DNA from: Dialister sp900541485
GTDB lineage: Bacteria > Bacillota > Negativicutes > Veillonellales > Dialisteraceae
Length of the DNA: 64,000 nt
Direction of reading: 5' to 3'
NCBI GenBank assembly: GCA_965119665.1
Contig: OZ221974.1
Span: 372,001-436,000 of the forward strand
Position 1 is the stretch's first letter; each line of letters opens with the position of its first letter. The notes under the pieces are model-generated. The model did not search any database, was not told the origin of the DNA, and saw only the letters and a program-made list of their open reading frames with translations. Positions 52,283 through 61,067 of this stretch are shown here, in pieces. Position numbers and translations under genes: made by a program.

Positions 52283-52933
52283 TTACTTATTATTTTCTGC
52301 ACGTACGGTACAGGAAGGACAAATATCTTCCAAGAAACAAGTTTCACAGCTTGGATTTCTGGCACGGCATACTTTCCTTCCATGCCAAATCAGCCAATGA
52401 TGTGCCGCGGACCAATCTTTCATAGGAATCGCCTTTTTCAATCCTTCTTCCACTTTTTCAGGAGTATCCCCTATCGATAATTTTAAGCGGTTAGATACCC
52501 GAAATACATGAGTATCCACAGCAATCGCAGGATACCCGAAAGCAACACTCCGTACCACATTAGCCGTCTTTCTACCGACCCCCGGTAATTTAACCAAGTC
52601 GTCAAAGCTTTCAGGAACTTCACCGCCGAAATCTTCTAAAATCATTCGGGATAATCCTAAAAGATTTTTTGCTTTTGCTTTATATAAACCGCAATCGTGG
52701 ATTTCCTTTTCCATTTCAGCCTGTGTAAGTTGCACCATTTTTGCCGGTGTGTCCAGCCGGGGAAACATACGGTTTGTAATGATATTAACCCTTTTATCTG
52801 TGCATTGCGCCGATAAAACAACCGCCACAAGCAATGTAAAAGGACTCGAAAAATGGAGCATGGTTCCTTCATCCTTGTAGTGCTCCGATAAACGACGCAG
52901 CTGTTCGGCTTTTATTGTCTTGGTAACTCTCAT
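52283..52933 (-). CDS. nth: Endonuclease III
   Basis: A 216-residue base-excision glycosylase/AP lyase for oxidised pyrimidines. The helix-hairpin-helix is L-P-G-V-G-R-K-T-A-N-V-V with the catalytic lysine, the aspartate is in V-D-T-H-V-F-R-V-S-N-R, and a 4Fe-4S cluster has C-R-A-R-N-P-S-C-E-T-C-F-L-E-D-I-C (C-x6-C-x2-C-x5-C). The ATG overlaps the trxB stop (TAATG). Confidence 0.97.
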   Translation of the reverse strand: MRVTKTIKAEQLRRLSEHYKDEGTMLHFSSPFTLLVAVVLSAQCTDKRVNIITNRMFPRLDTPAKMVQLTQAEMEKEIHDCGLYKAKAKNLLGLSRMILEDFGGEVPESFDDLVKLPGVGRKTANVVRSVAFGYPAIAVDTHVFRVSNRLKLSIGDTPEKVEEGLKKAIPMKDWSAAHHWLIWHGRKVCRARNPSCETCFLEDICPSCTVRAENNK

Positions 52934-53850
52934 TATTCACGCCTCAGTAAATAATCATGGGCTGCCAATGCTGCCGCTGCCCCTTCTCCTGCGGCTATAA
53001 TAATCTGTTTGTTCTTGCAATCAGTCACATCCCCTGCTGCAAAAAGACCTTCTATATTCGTCCGTCCTTCCTTGTCCGTAATGATTTCCCCTTGGTCATT
53101 TTTATCTATATTTTCAGGCAGAAAAGTGTTATTTGGCACCCCGCCGGCCTCCACAAAAAAGCCGTCCACCGACAGTTCACTTTCTTTGCCGTCTTTCTTA
53201 TTTTGAATACGCACAGATGTTATTTTCTTATCCCCTTTAACTGCCAGTGGGATATATTCCATAAGCACTTCTATATTTTCTTTTTCATTCATCCTTTTTA
53301 CTATAATCTCCGATGCACGAATGCGGCTTCTTACAAGGAGATATACTTTTTCGGCAATAACAGAAAGCTCTATAGCCGCCTGAACGGCACTATCTCCACC
53401 ACCTACGATTGCTACCGTCTTATTTCTATAAAAAGGACCGTCACATGTTGCACAATAACTGACCCCCCGGCCCGTATATTCCATTTCTCCTGGAATATCT
53501 AAAGTTCTGCTTCTCTTTCCTGCAGTAACGATGCAAGTCTTCCCTGCAAGAATTTTTCCGTCGTCTAAATGCGCCACAAAATAACCGTTCTCTTCTTTTA
53601 CCAAAGATTTTACATGAGCAGTTACAAACTTTACCGGGTATTGCCTGACATGATCATTCATTTTGTCCGTCAGTTCAAACCCGGATATCGAAGAAAACCC
53701 GAGATAATTTTCAATTTCATTCGTCAAAAGCATCTGCCCGCCCACATCTGTACTGACCACTGTTGTTGCCAGTTCTTTCCTTACGGCATATAAAGCTGCG
53801 TTAAGGCCTGCAGGACCGCCTCCGATAATCATCACATCACATATTTCCAT
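52933..53850 (-). CDS. trxB: Thioredoxin-disulfide reductase
   Basis: A 305-residue FAD/NADPH enzyme keeping thioredoxin reduced. The FAD motif is G-G-G-P-A-G-L-N-A-A (residues 11-20), the redox pair is C-A-T-C-D-G (near 133-138), the NADPH motif is V-G-G-G-D-S-A-V-Q-A-A, and the C-terminal FAD motif is G-L-F-A-A-G-D-V-T-D. An inverted repeat overlapping its promoter suggests a local regulator. It is co-transcribed with nth. Confidence 0.95.
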   Translation of the reverse strand: MEICDVMIIGGGPAGLNAALYAVRKELATTVVSTDVGGQMLLTNEIENYLGFSSISGFELTDKMNDHVRQYPVKFVTAHVKSLVKEENGYFVAHLDDGKILAGKTCIVTAGKRSRTLDIPGEMEYTGRGVSYCATCDGPFYRNKTVAIVGGGDSAVQAAIELSVIAEKVYLLVRSRIRASEIIVKRMNEKENIEVLMEYIPLAVKGDKKITSVRIQNKKDGKESELSVDGFFVEAGGVPNNTFLPENIDKNDQGEIITDKEGRTNIEGLFAAGDVTDCKNKQIIIAAGEGAAAALAAHDYLLRRE

Positions 53851-53879
53851 CTTCGTTCCTCCCGTTTATAATTGACTCT

Positions 53880-53908
53880 ATTATATCGTATATTTTCGAT
53901 ATAATCAA
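53880..53908 (-). promoter_or_regulatory. trxB promoter with overlapping inverted repeat
   Basis: TTGATT (53903-53908), 17 bases, TATAAT (53880-53885). A perfect inverted repeat TTATATCG/CGATATAA (53881-53888 and 53897-53904, 8-base spacer) spans the region between the two boxes and covers part of both, the geometry of a repressor site. Confidence 0.65.
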
Positions 53909-53921
53909 TTTCCTTACCGGC

Positions 53922-55550
53922 TTATACGTTGCCGTGGCCCACAAATTCTCTTAAAAGTGAATTGCTTGGAACCAAAGATGTATCCAATTCACAGAACGGC
54001 TCTAAAAAGTGAAGTAAGCGCTGGGCCTCGGGGTACACGGAACTGCCTTTACTTACTGTTTGAAGCAAAGGTTTTGCCAGCTTTTTCAAAACCGGTAATT
54101 CATAAATCAAGGCAGAGTTAAAAATAAAATCAGCTTTATTTTGGAAAGAAAAAATATTTCTTTCTTCTCCCTGACGGACTGAATCCCAATGCGCAAGTGT
54201 AGTTTCTACATCATGTCCTCTCCCTCTTGCATCTCTTACCATTCGTCGCAAAAGCCGGGTATCCGATGTAGAAATTCTATTGTGATTATTAATTGTAATT
54301 TGTGTTAATGCCGACAGATATACATGAACACATTGATAGCCCGGCACAAAGTATGATAATGCCGGATTTAATCCGTGAAGTCCCTCCACGAGAATCGGCT
54401 GCCCTTCCCCGAGTCTGGTTGCCTTCTCATCCCATTCTTTTTTCCCTGTGATGAAATTAAAACGGGGTAACCGTACTTCTTTTCCTTCTAAGAGTTTCAC
54501 TACTGTTTCTTCGAATAAAGGGAGGTCAAGGGCTTCAAGATTTTCCCAAACAGACTTATCCATTTCATCTCTGTTCCTGAAATAGTCATCCAGCGACAGC
54601 ATGACCGGCTTGACTCCGTTCACCCATAAATGAATAATCAGGCGTTTCATAAAAGTTGTTTTTCCGGAGGAAGAAGGTCCGGCAATACAAACTAAGCGGA
54701 CTTCCGGTTTTTGACCACAAATTTTATCAGCCAGCTCCGCTATCTTCTTTTCGTGAAGCGCTTCTGCCATCAAGATTAAATTCCCCACTGTATGATTTTC
54801 TATGGCTTTGTTTAAATCAATCAGCGAGTTACATCCGATTAATTCACTCCAATTTTGTGTTTCTAGAAATACTCTTGAAAACAAGGGAGCTTCTTCCACT
54901 TTTTGTAATTCCATGCTTCCTCGGGGAGGCATCTGCAGTAAAAATCCCGGTGCATATGATTTCAAATCAAAAACCTTTGCATAACTCATATCCGGAAGCA
55001 TCGGTCCAAAAAAATAATCGACATAATTACCGCATTGGCTCACATTAATTTTATCGGTATTGATTTGTGATAACAGCTCTGCATCCTTGATTCTCCCATT
55101 TTTTATCAGAAAATCTTCTGCCCGCTTTTTCGTCACGGTCATCAGACTGATATCCCGTCCTTCCTGAACGATGGCCTTCATTCGCTTGTACAGAAGCTCC
55201 AATTCCTTTTGGAACGGCACATGTGAATCACTAAACTCACAATATAAAGAAGAGCCAAGCGTATGTTTAACTTTTACATCTGCCTCCTCACCGTATATTT
55301 CTTTGACGGCAATCACCAGGAGCATAATCAGAGACCGCTGGTACGCCCGGTATGCTGCCGGCGTGTTCATCGGAACCCATTTAACCGCCGTATCGCCCGG
55401 AAATGGTGTCTGGAAATCAATAATGTCTCCTTCACAATCTGCAAGAACAGCATCTTCCCATGAACGATTGCCCCGTACCATATTCCACAAATCCTGCGGT
55501 GTTGCCGTTTTTTTTAATTCATACACCTGACCTTCACAACTGATCTGCAT
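53922..55550 (-). CDS. Nucleoside kinase with ThrRS-like N-terminal domains (uridine-kinase family)
   Basis: A 542-residue cytoplasmic protein. The N-terminal 60 residues look like a TGS domain, and residues about 60-200 like the second domain of threonyl-tRNA synthetase (including an H-x-x-x-Y/E pattern region). A phosphoribulokinase/uridine-kinase domain follows, with Walker A G-P-S-S-S-G-K-T-T near residue 295. This fusion is common in Clostridia and Negativicutes and is annotated as nucleoside kinase; the substrate is not settled. ATG at 55550 has GGAGGG eight bases before it; the frame also includes a TTG one codon upstream. It lies upstream of trxB but with a separate promoter between them. 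Confidence 0.85.
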   Translation of the reverse strand: MQISCEGQVYELKKTATPQDLWNMVRGNRSWEDAVLADCEGDIIDFQTPFPGDTAVKWVPMNTPAAYRAYQRSLIMLLVIAVKEIYGEEADVKVKHTLGSSLYCEFSDSHVPFQKELELLYKRMKAIVQEGRDISLMTVTKKRAEDFLIKNGRIKDAELLSQINTDKINVSQCGNYVDYFFGPMLPDMSYAKVFDLKSYAPGFLLQMPPRGSMELQKVEEAPLFSRVFLETQNWSELIGCNSLIDLNKAIENHTVGNLILMAEALHEKKIAELADKICGQKPEVRLVCIAGPSSSGKTTFMKRLIIHLWVNGVKPVMLSLDDYFRNRDEMDKSVWENLEALDLPLFEETVVKLLEGKEVRLPRFNFITGKKEWDEKATRLGEGQPILVEGLHGLNPALSYFVPGYQCVHVYLSALTQITINNHNRISTSDTRLLRRMVRDARGRGHDVETTLAHWDSVRQGEERNIFSFQNKADFIFNSALIYELPVLKKLAKPLLQTVSKGSSVYPEAQRLLHFLEPFCELDTSLVPSNSLLREFVGHGNV

Positions 55551-55623
55551 CAAATCCGCCCTCCACTATTCAAATTCTGTTGTTTTTAAGATACCACAGA
55601 TTGACTGATGATTCATTTAATTT

Positions 55624-55651
55624 TCAAAAAACCGGATATGTAAATCCGGTC
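55624..55651 (-). terminator. Terminator after the MFS transporter gene
   Basis: Minus-strand arms ACCGGAT and ATCCGGT around a 6-base loop followed by T6, five bases past the stop at 55656. Confidence 0.85.
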
Positions 55652-55655
55652 CTTT

Positions 55656-56846
55656 TCATCCTAATTCTCCTTTTTTGACATATTTACAATAAAGCATTAT
55701 CCCTACAATTAGTTGCACCGTTCCTGCAAATGCATAGACGTGCCAAAGTGCAGTATACATAATGCATGCTGCAATAAGCGGTCCTGCCATATTTCCAAAT
55801 TGTTGTGCCGCCGTTGCCAATCCGAAAACGCGTCCGTGAAAAAATTCGGGTGTATATTTTACTAATGCCGCATTCAAGGAAGGATTTACCCCTACCAAAA
55901 AACAACCGACTAAAAACTGACACGCCGCAAATCCCCATATCTCTCTCGGAATCGCTTGTATAAGCGTCAACGTGCCGGCACTTATCATGGTAACCATCAT
56001 CGTAAAATAATAGCCGTGACTTTGTCCGAATTTCCCCCACAGGGCTGTTGTCAGTGCTCCTGCAATTCCGCCGGCACTCATAATAAATCCCGAAACAACT
56101 TCCACTTTTTCCATGCTTCCCAAAAGCTCACCTACATATAAAGAAGTTACCGGTTGAATCATTAAAATGGTAGATTGAATCAAGAATGAAACAATTAAAA
56201 GGTCTCTGAGACGGACATTATGGTATGCATACTTCAGATCTTCTGCCATAGATGTCTTCTCCGCTATGTCTTTCCTGTCATTTTTCGTGGCAGGTTCCGT
56301 AATAAAGAAAATGACGGCTACACTGACAAGCCATAATAAAAGAGCAGAAATAAAAAAAGAGTTTCTCATTCCTGCCACATGTGAAATTACTCCTCCTATG
56401 AGCGGACCGCAAATTCCTCCTACAATCAGTGCTGTCTGGGCAAACCCTAAGGTAACTCCTATTTTCTTCGGATCGGCACTGGCAGAAATAATTGTCATCG
56501 CTGCCGCCACATAACCGTTCGCCACCCCTTGAAATGCCCGGGCTGCAAACAGTTGGTATTCGTTTTGACTTATACCGCAAAAAAGATACGATGCCCCAAG
56601 AAGCACAGACGCCCGGATTGCCATTTTCTTTTTACCACCCGAATCCGCAAGCTTCCCCCAAAAAGGACTCATAATTCCTGCCACAAGAAAGCATATGGAA
56701 AAAACAAGTCCTGACCAAATGCCTATCTCTTCAGGCGGAACTCCCAAATCCATTAAGTAAAGAGGCAAAAAAGGAATGACCATTGTGTATCCTGAAGACA
56801 CCAAAAACATACTGGCTATTAAGACCACTATATTTCTTTGATTCAC
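55656..56846 (-). CDS. MFS multidrug-type transporter
   Basis: A 396-residue major-facilitator protein with 12 predicted membrane segments. The loop 2-3 motif G-K-L-A-D-S-G-G-K-K is the family signature, and the long central cytoplasmic loop (around 195) lies between the halves. It resembles MdtG/drug efflux exporters; substrate not determinable. The start codon is GTG with AAGGAGG eight bases before it. It ends the LpxL-hydrolase-MFS series. Confidence 0.88.
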   Translation of the reverse strand: MNQRNIVVLIASMFLVSSGYTMVIPFLPLYLMDLGVPPEEIGIWSGLVFSICFLVAGIMSPFWGKLADSGGKKKMAIRASVLLGASYLFCGISQNEYQLFAARAFQGVANGYVAAAMTIISASADPKKIGVTLGFAQTALIVGGICGPLIGGVISHVAGMRNSFFISALLLWLVSVAVIFFITEPATKNDRKDIAEKTSMAEDLKYAYHNVRLRDLLIVSFLIQSTILMIQPVTSLYVGELLGSMEKVEVVSGFIMSAGGIAGALTTALWGKFGQSHGYYFTMMVTMISAGTLTLIQAIPREIWGFAACQFLVGCFLVGVNPSLNAALVKYTPEFFHGRVFGLATAAQQFGNMAGPLIAACIMYTALWHVYAFAGTVQLIVGIMLYCKYVKKGELG

Positions 56847-56883
56847 GCAATGACCTCCTTTCTTACGGTAATATACGTTTTAT

Positions 56884-57609
56884 TTACGTTTCCCTCATCC
56901 AACTCACAGCCTCATCCATCATATTCGTCGTCACAAAATGGCCGAGTCCGGGATAGGTGATTTTATTTACGTCTACGCCTTCATTTTTCATTACATTATA
57001 AAAATGAGTTTGTGCCCGAGGATCTACCGATGAATCATTTTCTCCATTAAGAAGCAGGAGACGTACACCTTTCAAACGTTCCTTATAATGCAAAGGGGAA
57101 CGTTTTTTCACCTCCTCATACAGTTTCCATTTTTCTCCAAACGATATCCCGAATCTTGCTTGCATAAATAAATGTGACAATTCCCAGTCACCCGACCCGT
57201 TAAAAGACACCGCGCCTGCTATTTGCTCTCCATATGCGGCAGCAATACCGAGTACCGAGAAGCCTCCCATCGAATGTCCGAGAACTATCGGTTTTTTATA
57301 ACCTTTTTGATCCAGAAACTTGCGAATGAAAGAAAACTCATCTGTATTTTGAAAAATAGTTTTCCAAAACAAATCATAACCTTCCAGTGTATAGTAATCA
57401 GAAAGCGGTTCTCTTTTCCCATGATGAACCGCATCGGGAACGCAGACCGTATACCCTTCAAGCGCCAGTAATGCAGCCCTTGTCACTTGTAACTTTCCCC
57501 GGCTGCTCCATCCATGATAAAAAACAGCGGATTTACCCGTTTCTTTTATCGGATAAATCATATAACAAGGAATATTTCCGACTTTTTCCTTCTCTATAAC
57601 CAGCTGCAT
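56884..57609 (-). CDS. Alpha/beta hydrolase family protein (YitV-like)
   Basis: A 241-residue serine hydrolase. The nucleophile elbow is G-H-S-M-G-G (near residue 113), the oxyanion region is F-Y-H-G-W-S-S-R-G (near 30), and D-P-R and G-L-G-H-F carry the likely acid and catalytic histidine. No signal peptide. The ATG overlaps the LpxL-like gene's stop (TAATG), so it is co-translated with lipid A acylation. Substrate unknown; an acyl ester is a guess from the neighbour. Confidence 0.85.
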   Translation of the reverse strand: MQLVIEKEKVGNIPCYMIYPIKETGKSAVFYHGWSSRGKLQVTRAALLALEGYTVCVPDAVHHGKREPLSDYYTLEGYDLFWKTIFQNTDEFSFIRKFLDQKGYKKPIVLGHSMGGFSVLGIAAAYGEQIAGAVSFNGSGDWELSHLFMQARFGISFGEKWKLYEEVKKRSPLHYKERLKGVRLLLLNGENDSSVDPRAQTHFYNVMKNEGVDVNKITYPGLGHFVTTNMMDEAVSWMRET

Positions 57610-58505
57610 TATTTAATCTCCTTTAACTCGGAATGCAAACGATCCGTCCATTTCCAACGATTATGCATCCAGAACCACTCCTCCGGATAGGTACGTATCC
57701 ATGTCTCCAACTTCTTATTAAGCGTATCCGTTATTTTTTGTACTGCTTCCTTTTTTTTCAGCCCGCTATCCGCTAAAATCGGATTACCTACGATGATTTC
57801 ATATTTAAAAGTATCTGTTTGGTGAATAAAAAGAGTAATAACAGGCAATCCTGTCATCACGGAAAAATGAGCAGGCCCCGTCGGTGTCAAAGTCTTTTGA
57901 CCGAATAACTCGGAAAGTATTCCCGTATTACCGGGATCCTGATCACAAAGAAGTCCGACAAAATACCCCTCTTTCAGCCGGCGAAGCATATCTCTTACCC
58001 CGGTCTTATATTCTATCGTCTGCCCTGTCAGTGCGCGGTATTCACAAATAAACTTATCAAACCCCTCATTGGATTGCTTCATTCCCACCGACAACAAGGG
58101 ATATCCGTACAAAGCCAATGCAGCGCCTTCCATTTCCCAATTTCCGCAATGATTAGCCGCCAAAATACATCCTTTTTTGTCTTTCAGAATATTATCCAGA
58201 TGTTCTTTATTTCGTATTATTACATAATTAGAAATATTTTCTTTGGTTAATAGTGGAAATCTGAGCATGGACACGCCAAGAGAGCCGAAACGGCGTGCTG
58301 CATTTTTAGATATTTCCTCTGCTTTTGCCCTGTCTTTTGTAATCCCCGCCCTCAGTATGTTTTCCCGTGATATCTTTTTCCTTTTCGGCGGAACAAGGAG
58401 CCAAAAAAAATTCCCCAGGATTTTTCCCATTTTCTCTGCCCCGGACTCAGATAAAATGCAGGCAAAACGGCTTAAAACTTTTAAAAAGGTATAAGTTATA
58501 TTCAT
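57609..58505 (-). CDS. Lipid A late acyltransferase, LpxL/LpxM family
   Basis: A 298-residue membrane-associated acyltransferase that adds a secondary acyl chain to lipid A. The catalytic H-x4-E motif is A-A-N-H-C-G-N-W-E-M (near residue 118). An R-R-L-K-E-G-Y-F-V-G-L-L-C-D-Q-D-P segment and the C-terminal E-W-F-W-M-H-N-R-W-K-W complete the family pattern. The N-terminal hydrophobic stretch anchors it in the inner membrane. It follows lpxD after a terminator and confirms an LPS-type outer membrane. LpxL versus LpxM cannot be separated. Confidence 0.92.
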   Translation of the reverse strand: MNITYTFLKVLSRFACILSESGAEKMGKILGNFFWLLVPPKRKKISRENILRAGITKDRAKAEEISKNAARRFGSLGVSMLRFPLLTKENISNYVIIRNKEHLDNILKDKKGCILAANHCGNWEMEGAALALYGYPLLSVGMKQSNEGFDKFICEYRALTGQTIEYKTGVRDMLRRLKEGYFVGLLCDQDPGNTGILSELFGQKTLTPTGPAHFSVMTGLPVITLFIHQTDTFKYEIIVGNPILADSGLKKKEAVQKITDTLNKKLETWIRTYPEEWFWMHNRWKWTDRLHSELKEIK

Positions 58506-58540
58506 ATTGACTCCAAAACTTCATTTTTAAACACGGTAAT

Positions 58541-58567
58541 AAAAAAAGATGCAGCTGCACCTTTTTT
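58541..58567 (-). terminator. Terminator after lpxD
   Basis: Minus-strand AAAAAGGTGC and GCATCTTTTT pair (one G-T) around AGCT, then T residues; it lies between lpxD and the lpxL-type gene. Confidence 0.75.
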
Positions 58568-58604
58568 AGAAACAGCAGATACAAAATAATCCCCTGTTAT
58601 TTCA

Positions 58605-59630
58605 TTATTTTTTATCGTCTTTTTCAGCAAGTAACTTTTCTAAATGCTTTACCCTTTTCATCAAGTCCGGCAGACGGGTAACCATGACCTGTTCTCTTCC
58701 CCAAACACTATGCGGCCTGCTTGGATAACCGACATATACACCGGGCTTGTCAATATCCCCAAGAACACCGGTTTTTCCCCCGAGTGTTACATTATCCGTG
58801 ATATGAATATGTCCCGTAATTCCTGTCTGCCCTGCAAGTGTACAGGAATTTCCTATTTTGGTACTTCCCGCAATACCTACCTGGGCAATAATAAAACAAT
58901 CTTCCCCGACTTCCACATTATGGCCCAGATGAACTAAATTATCTATTTTTGTACCTCTTCCGATAACTGTATCATTCATTGCTCCATTATCAACCGCACT
59001 TGAAGCTCCGACTTCCACATCATCTTTCAACACAGCTTTCCCCAACTGGCGGATATGCGTATGATGACCTTGCTCATCCGTTGAGAATCCGAATCCCTGT
59101 CCGCCGATAACTGCATGAGAACGCAAAACAACCCGGTCTCCGAGAATACTGTTTTCATGAATCACTGCGCCGGGATTCAACTCACAACCTACTCCCACAC
59201 GGACATTTTTCCCTATATAGACATAAGGAAAAATCACTGTATTATCACCGATTACTGCCCCATCATCTATAACGGCATACGGCATAACCGTTACATTATG
59301 CCCTACCACTGCCGTATCACTTATGATGGCTGTAGGATGTATGTCTCCAGTGTATTTTGGCTCAGGATGATATAAATCGATTAATTCGCCAAATGAACGG
59401 CGGCAATCCTTTACAACAATCAGGTTTTTGGTAAATTTCGCCGGCAGTTCATCAACTAAAATAACCCCTGCCTGCATCTCCTCTATATGCTCTGCATAGA
59501 TTCCTCTTGCAAAAGTTGCATCCCCGGGACCTGCGCTTTCTGCACTTTTTACATCACGGATAATCACAGATCCGTCACCGTAGAATTTTCCTCCGACAAA
59601 TGCTGCTATCTCCGATACAGTTTTCTCCAT
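58605..59630 (-). CDS. lpxD: UDP-3-O-acylglucosamine N-acyltransferase
   Basis: A 341-residue trimeric enzyme adding the second acyl chain in lipid A synthesis. An N-terminal uridine-binding domain (1-100) is followed by a hexapeptide-repeat left-handed beta helix (from about 105; I-G-D-N-T-V-I-F-P-Y-V, L-G-H-N-V-E-V-G-E-D). The catalytic histidine is in H-I-R-Q... and L-V-H-L-G-H-N. A C-terminal helix ends in K-K. It is preceded by eight bases by a Skp-like gene; skp-lpxD adjacency is typical of outer-membrane bacteria. Confidence 0.96.
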   Translation of the reverse strand: MEKTVSEIAAFVGGKFYGDGSVIIRDVKSAESAGPGDATFARGIYAEHIEEMQAGVILVDELPAKFTKNLIVVKDCRRSFGELIDLYHPEPKYTGDIHPTAIISDTAVVGHNVTVMPYAVIDDGAVIGDNTVIFPYVYIGKNVRVGVGCELNPGAVIHENSILGDRVVLRSHAVIGGQGFGFSTDEQGHHTHIRQLGKAVLKDDVEVGASSAVDNGAMNDTVIGRGTKIDNLVHLGHNVEVGEDCFIIAQVGIAGSTKIGNSCTLAGQTGITGHIHITDNVTLGGKTGVLGDIDKPGVYVGYPSRPHSVWGREQVMVTRLPDLMKRVKHLEKLLAEKDDKK

Positions 59631-59637
59631 ACCGTCC

Positions 59638-60087
59638 TCATTTCTTATTTCCGGAAGATGCAGTCCCGTTCATTTTTGCGAGCACTTCCGCAGTAATATC
59701 TACCGCACCTGCAGGAACTACTTTTTGGTGCATAACAATACCAATATTTTTTTCCTTAGCTACAACGGCACATTGGGATTCTACAAGAGATTTTATCTGA
59801 TTCTGTTTGCTCTGCATGAAAATCATTCTTTCCTGCTGTGCATCTTGCAGCTTTTTCTGCATTTCTTCATCTGCTATACCCGCTTGGGCATCAGCATCAA
59901 TACGCTTCTGTATCTCTATATTTTTATCAGTAATTTCTTTTTGTATCGCCTGTATTTGTACGGATTCCTGCTGTAATTTTTGTACATCTACCACTGCTAC
60001 TTTTTCCTTGTTTCCGCAACCTGAAATTAAGGATGCGACAGAAATGAATCCTATACAAGCTAATTTTTTCCATGAAATATCAGCCAT
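59638..60087 (-). CDS. Skp/OmpH-family lipoprotein (short)
   Basis: A 149-residue periplasmic protein with a lipobox signal peptide (V-A-S-L-I-S-G-C, cleavage before C23 or nearby). Mature residues form a Skp-like body: V-A-V-V-D-V-Q-K-L-Q-Q, a helical hairpin of about 80 residues and a C-terminal D-I-T-A-E-V strand. Skp carries unfolded outer-membrane proteins, and family members are normally soluble; here it is predicted to be tethered by lipid. AGGAGG precedes the ATG. It is the last of three tandem Skp-family genes before lpxD. Confidence 0.85.
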   Translation of the reverse strand: MADISWKKLACIGFISVASLISGCGNKEKVAVVDVQKLQQESVQIQAIQKEITDKNIEIQKRIDADAQAGIADEEMQKKLQDAQQERMIFMQSKQNQIKSLVESQCAVVAKEKNIGIVMHQKVVPAGAVDITAEVLAKMNGTASSGNKK

Positions 60088-60098
60088 TCCATTTCCTC

Positions 60099-61058
60099 CT
60101 ATCGGCTTATATTTATAACCCGCCCGGCCACATCAGACGTTACATCGACAGCACTTACATTGGCACGATATTTGGTAAAAATCATTTTAAGATTTTTTTC
60201 CGTGGCAACCCGTCCTGCTTCTCTTCGGATATCTTCCATGATACTTTCTTTTAAAGCTGCCATCTCTTTTTGTTTGGCTTCCAATTGTGCCTGCCACCGA
60301 CCATTAAACTGCTCAGCCCCCGGGTAGATCAGATTTTTTTCTCTGTTCTGTGCCGCTTCTTGTCTTTCTTTTTCTAAACGTATTTTGATTTCTTCCGCCT
60401 GTGCCTCGGCATAGGCCTCCAGTTCAGCCTTCCCTTTCTCTTTAGCGGCAGTCATTACCTTTATCTCAGCTTCGCTCCACCCCTTCATTGCAAAAGAAGG
60501 AAAGCTTCGGGCATTCAAAAACTCATGTAATTCTTTTTTTACTTTATCTTTTTCTTCTCCGGTGACCCCCAGCACAGTTAATTTCATTTGGAGATTTGCC
60601 ATATGTGCCCGTTCCTCGGGAGTCAGGCTTTCTAAATTGCAATTCCCGGTTCTTCCGTGATGCTTAGCTTCTATTTCCATATATAAATCAGCCAACTTTT
60701 TATTAAGTTCTTCTTCTTTCTTTCGGATACGAAGCTTTAATTCATTTTCTGCCGTTAAACGTAAGTTCTGATCTTCTACTGATTCTCTGATACTTGCCTG
60801 CCGGGAAGATGCCTCAATCAATCTCTTCTGTTCATTTTTATATTGTATGAGCAAGTGATTATATTCTGTTTCCTGTTTGAAATATTCACTATACTTGGGG
60901 TGTGATTTTACTAAAGTTTCTAAATCAGCCACACCGTACGGTTGCTTTATCTGAGACTCCTTTTTGGGGACTCCGCACATTCCGCATCCGGTGAGTCCCA
61001 AGCTGCCGATAAGCAATAGGGACACCAACGTAGCCGGCAAACAATTCCCGATATTCAT
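60099..61058 (-). CDS. Large Skp/OmpH-like lipoprotein
   Basis: A 319-residue predicted lipoprotein (L-G-L-T-G-C lipobox, cysteine near residue 25). It starts like Skp (G-V-A-D-L-E-T-L-V-K-S-H-P-K-Y) and ends like Skp (I-M-E-D-I-R-R-E-A...V-S-A-V-D-V-T-S-D-V), but the helical part between is about twice the usual length and contains a segment around 130-185 without the repeat pattern. Two or more coiled-coil hairpins are likely. I do not know of a characterised relative of this size. Ribosome-binding site is weak, suggesting coupling with the upstream Skp gene. A chaperone or BAM/LPS-assembly role is inferred from neighbours. Confidence 0.75.
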   Translation of the reverse strand: MNIGNCLPATLVSLLLIGSLGLTGCGMCGVPKKESQIKQPYGVADLETLVKSHPKYSEYFKQETEYNHLLIQYKNEQKRLIEASSRQASIRESVEDQNLRLTAENELKLRIRKKEEELNKKLADLYMEIEAKHHGRTGNCNLESLTPEERAHMANLQMKLTVLGVTGEEKDKVKKELHEFLNARSFPSFAMKGWSEAEIKVMTAAKEKGKAELEAYAEAQAEEIKIRLEKERQEAAQNREKNLIYPGAEQFNGRWQAQLEAKQKEMAALKESIMEDIRREAGRVATEKNLKMIFTKYRANVSAVDVTSDVAGRVINISR

Positions 61059-61067
61059 AGCTGTTCA

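Noticed and set aside
52957..53502. 181-residue plus-strand frame within trxB
   Set aside because: Antisense to trxB, rich in C, F, Y and H without a motif, no promoter; a by-product of codon bias.
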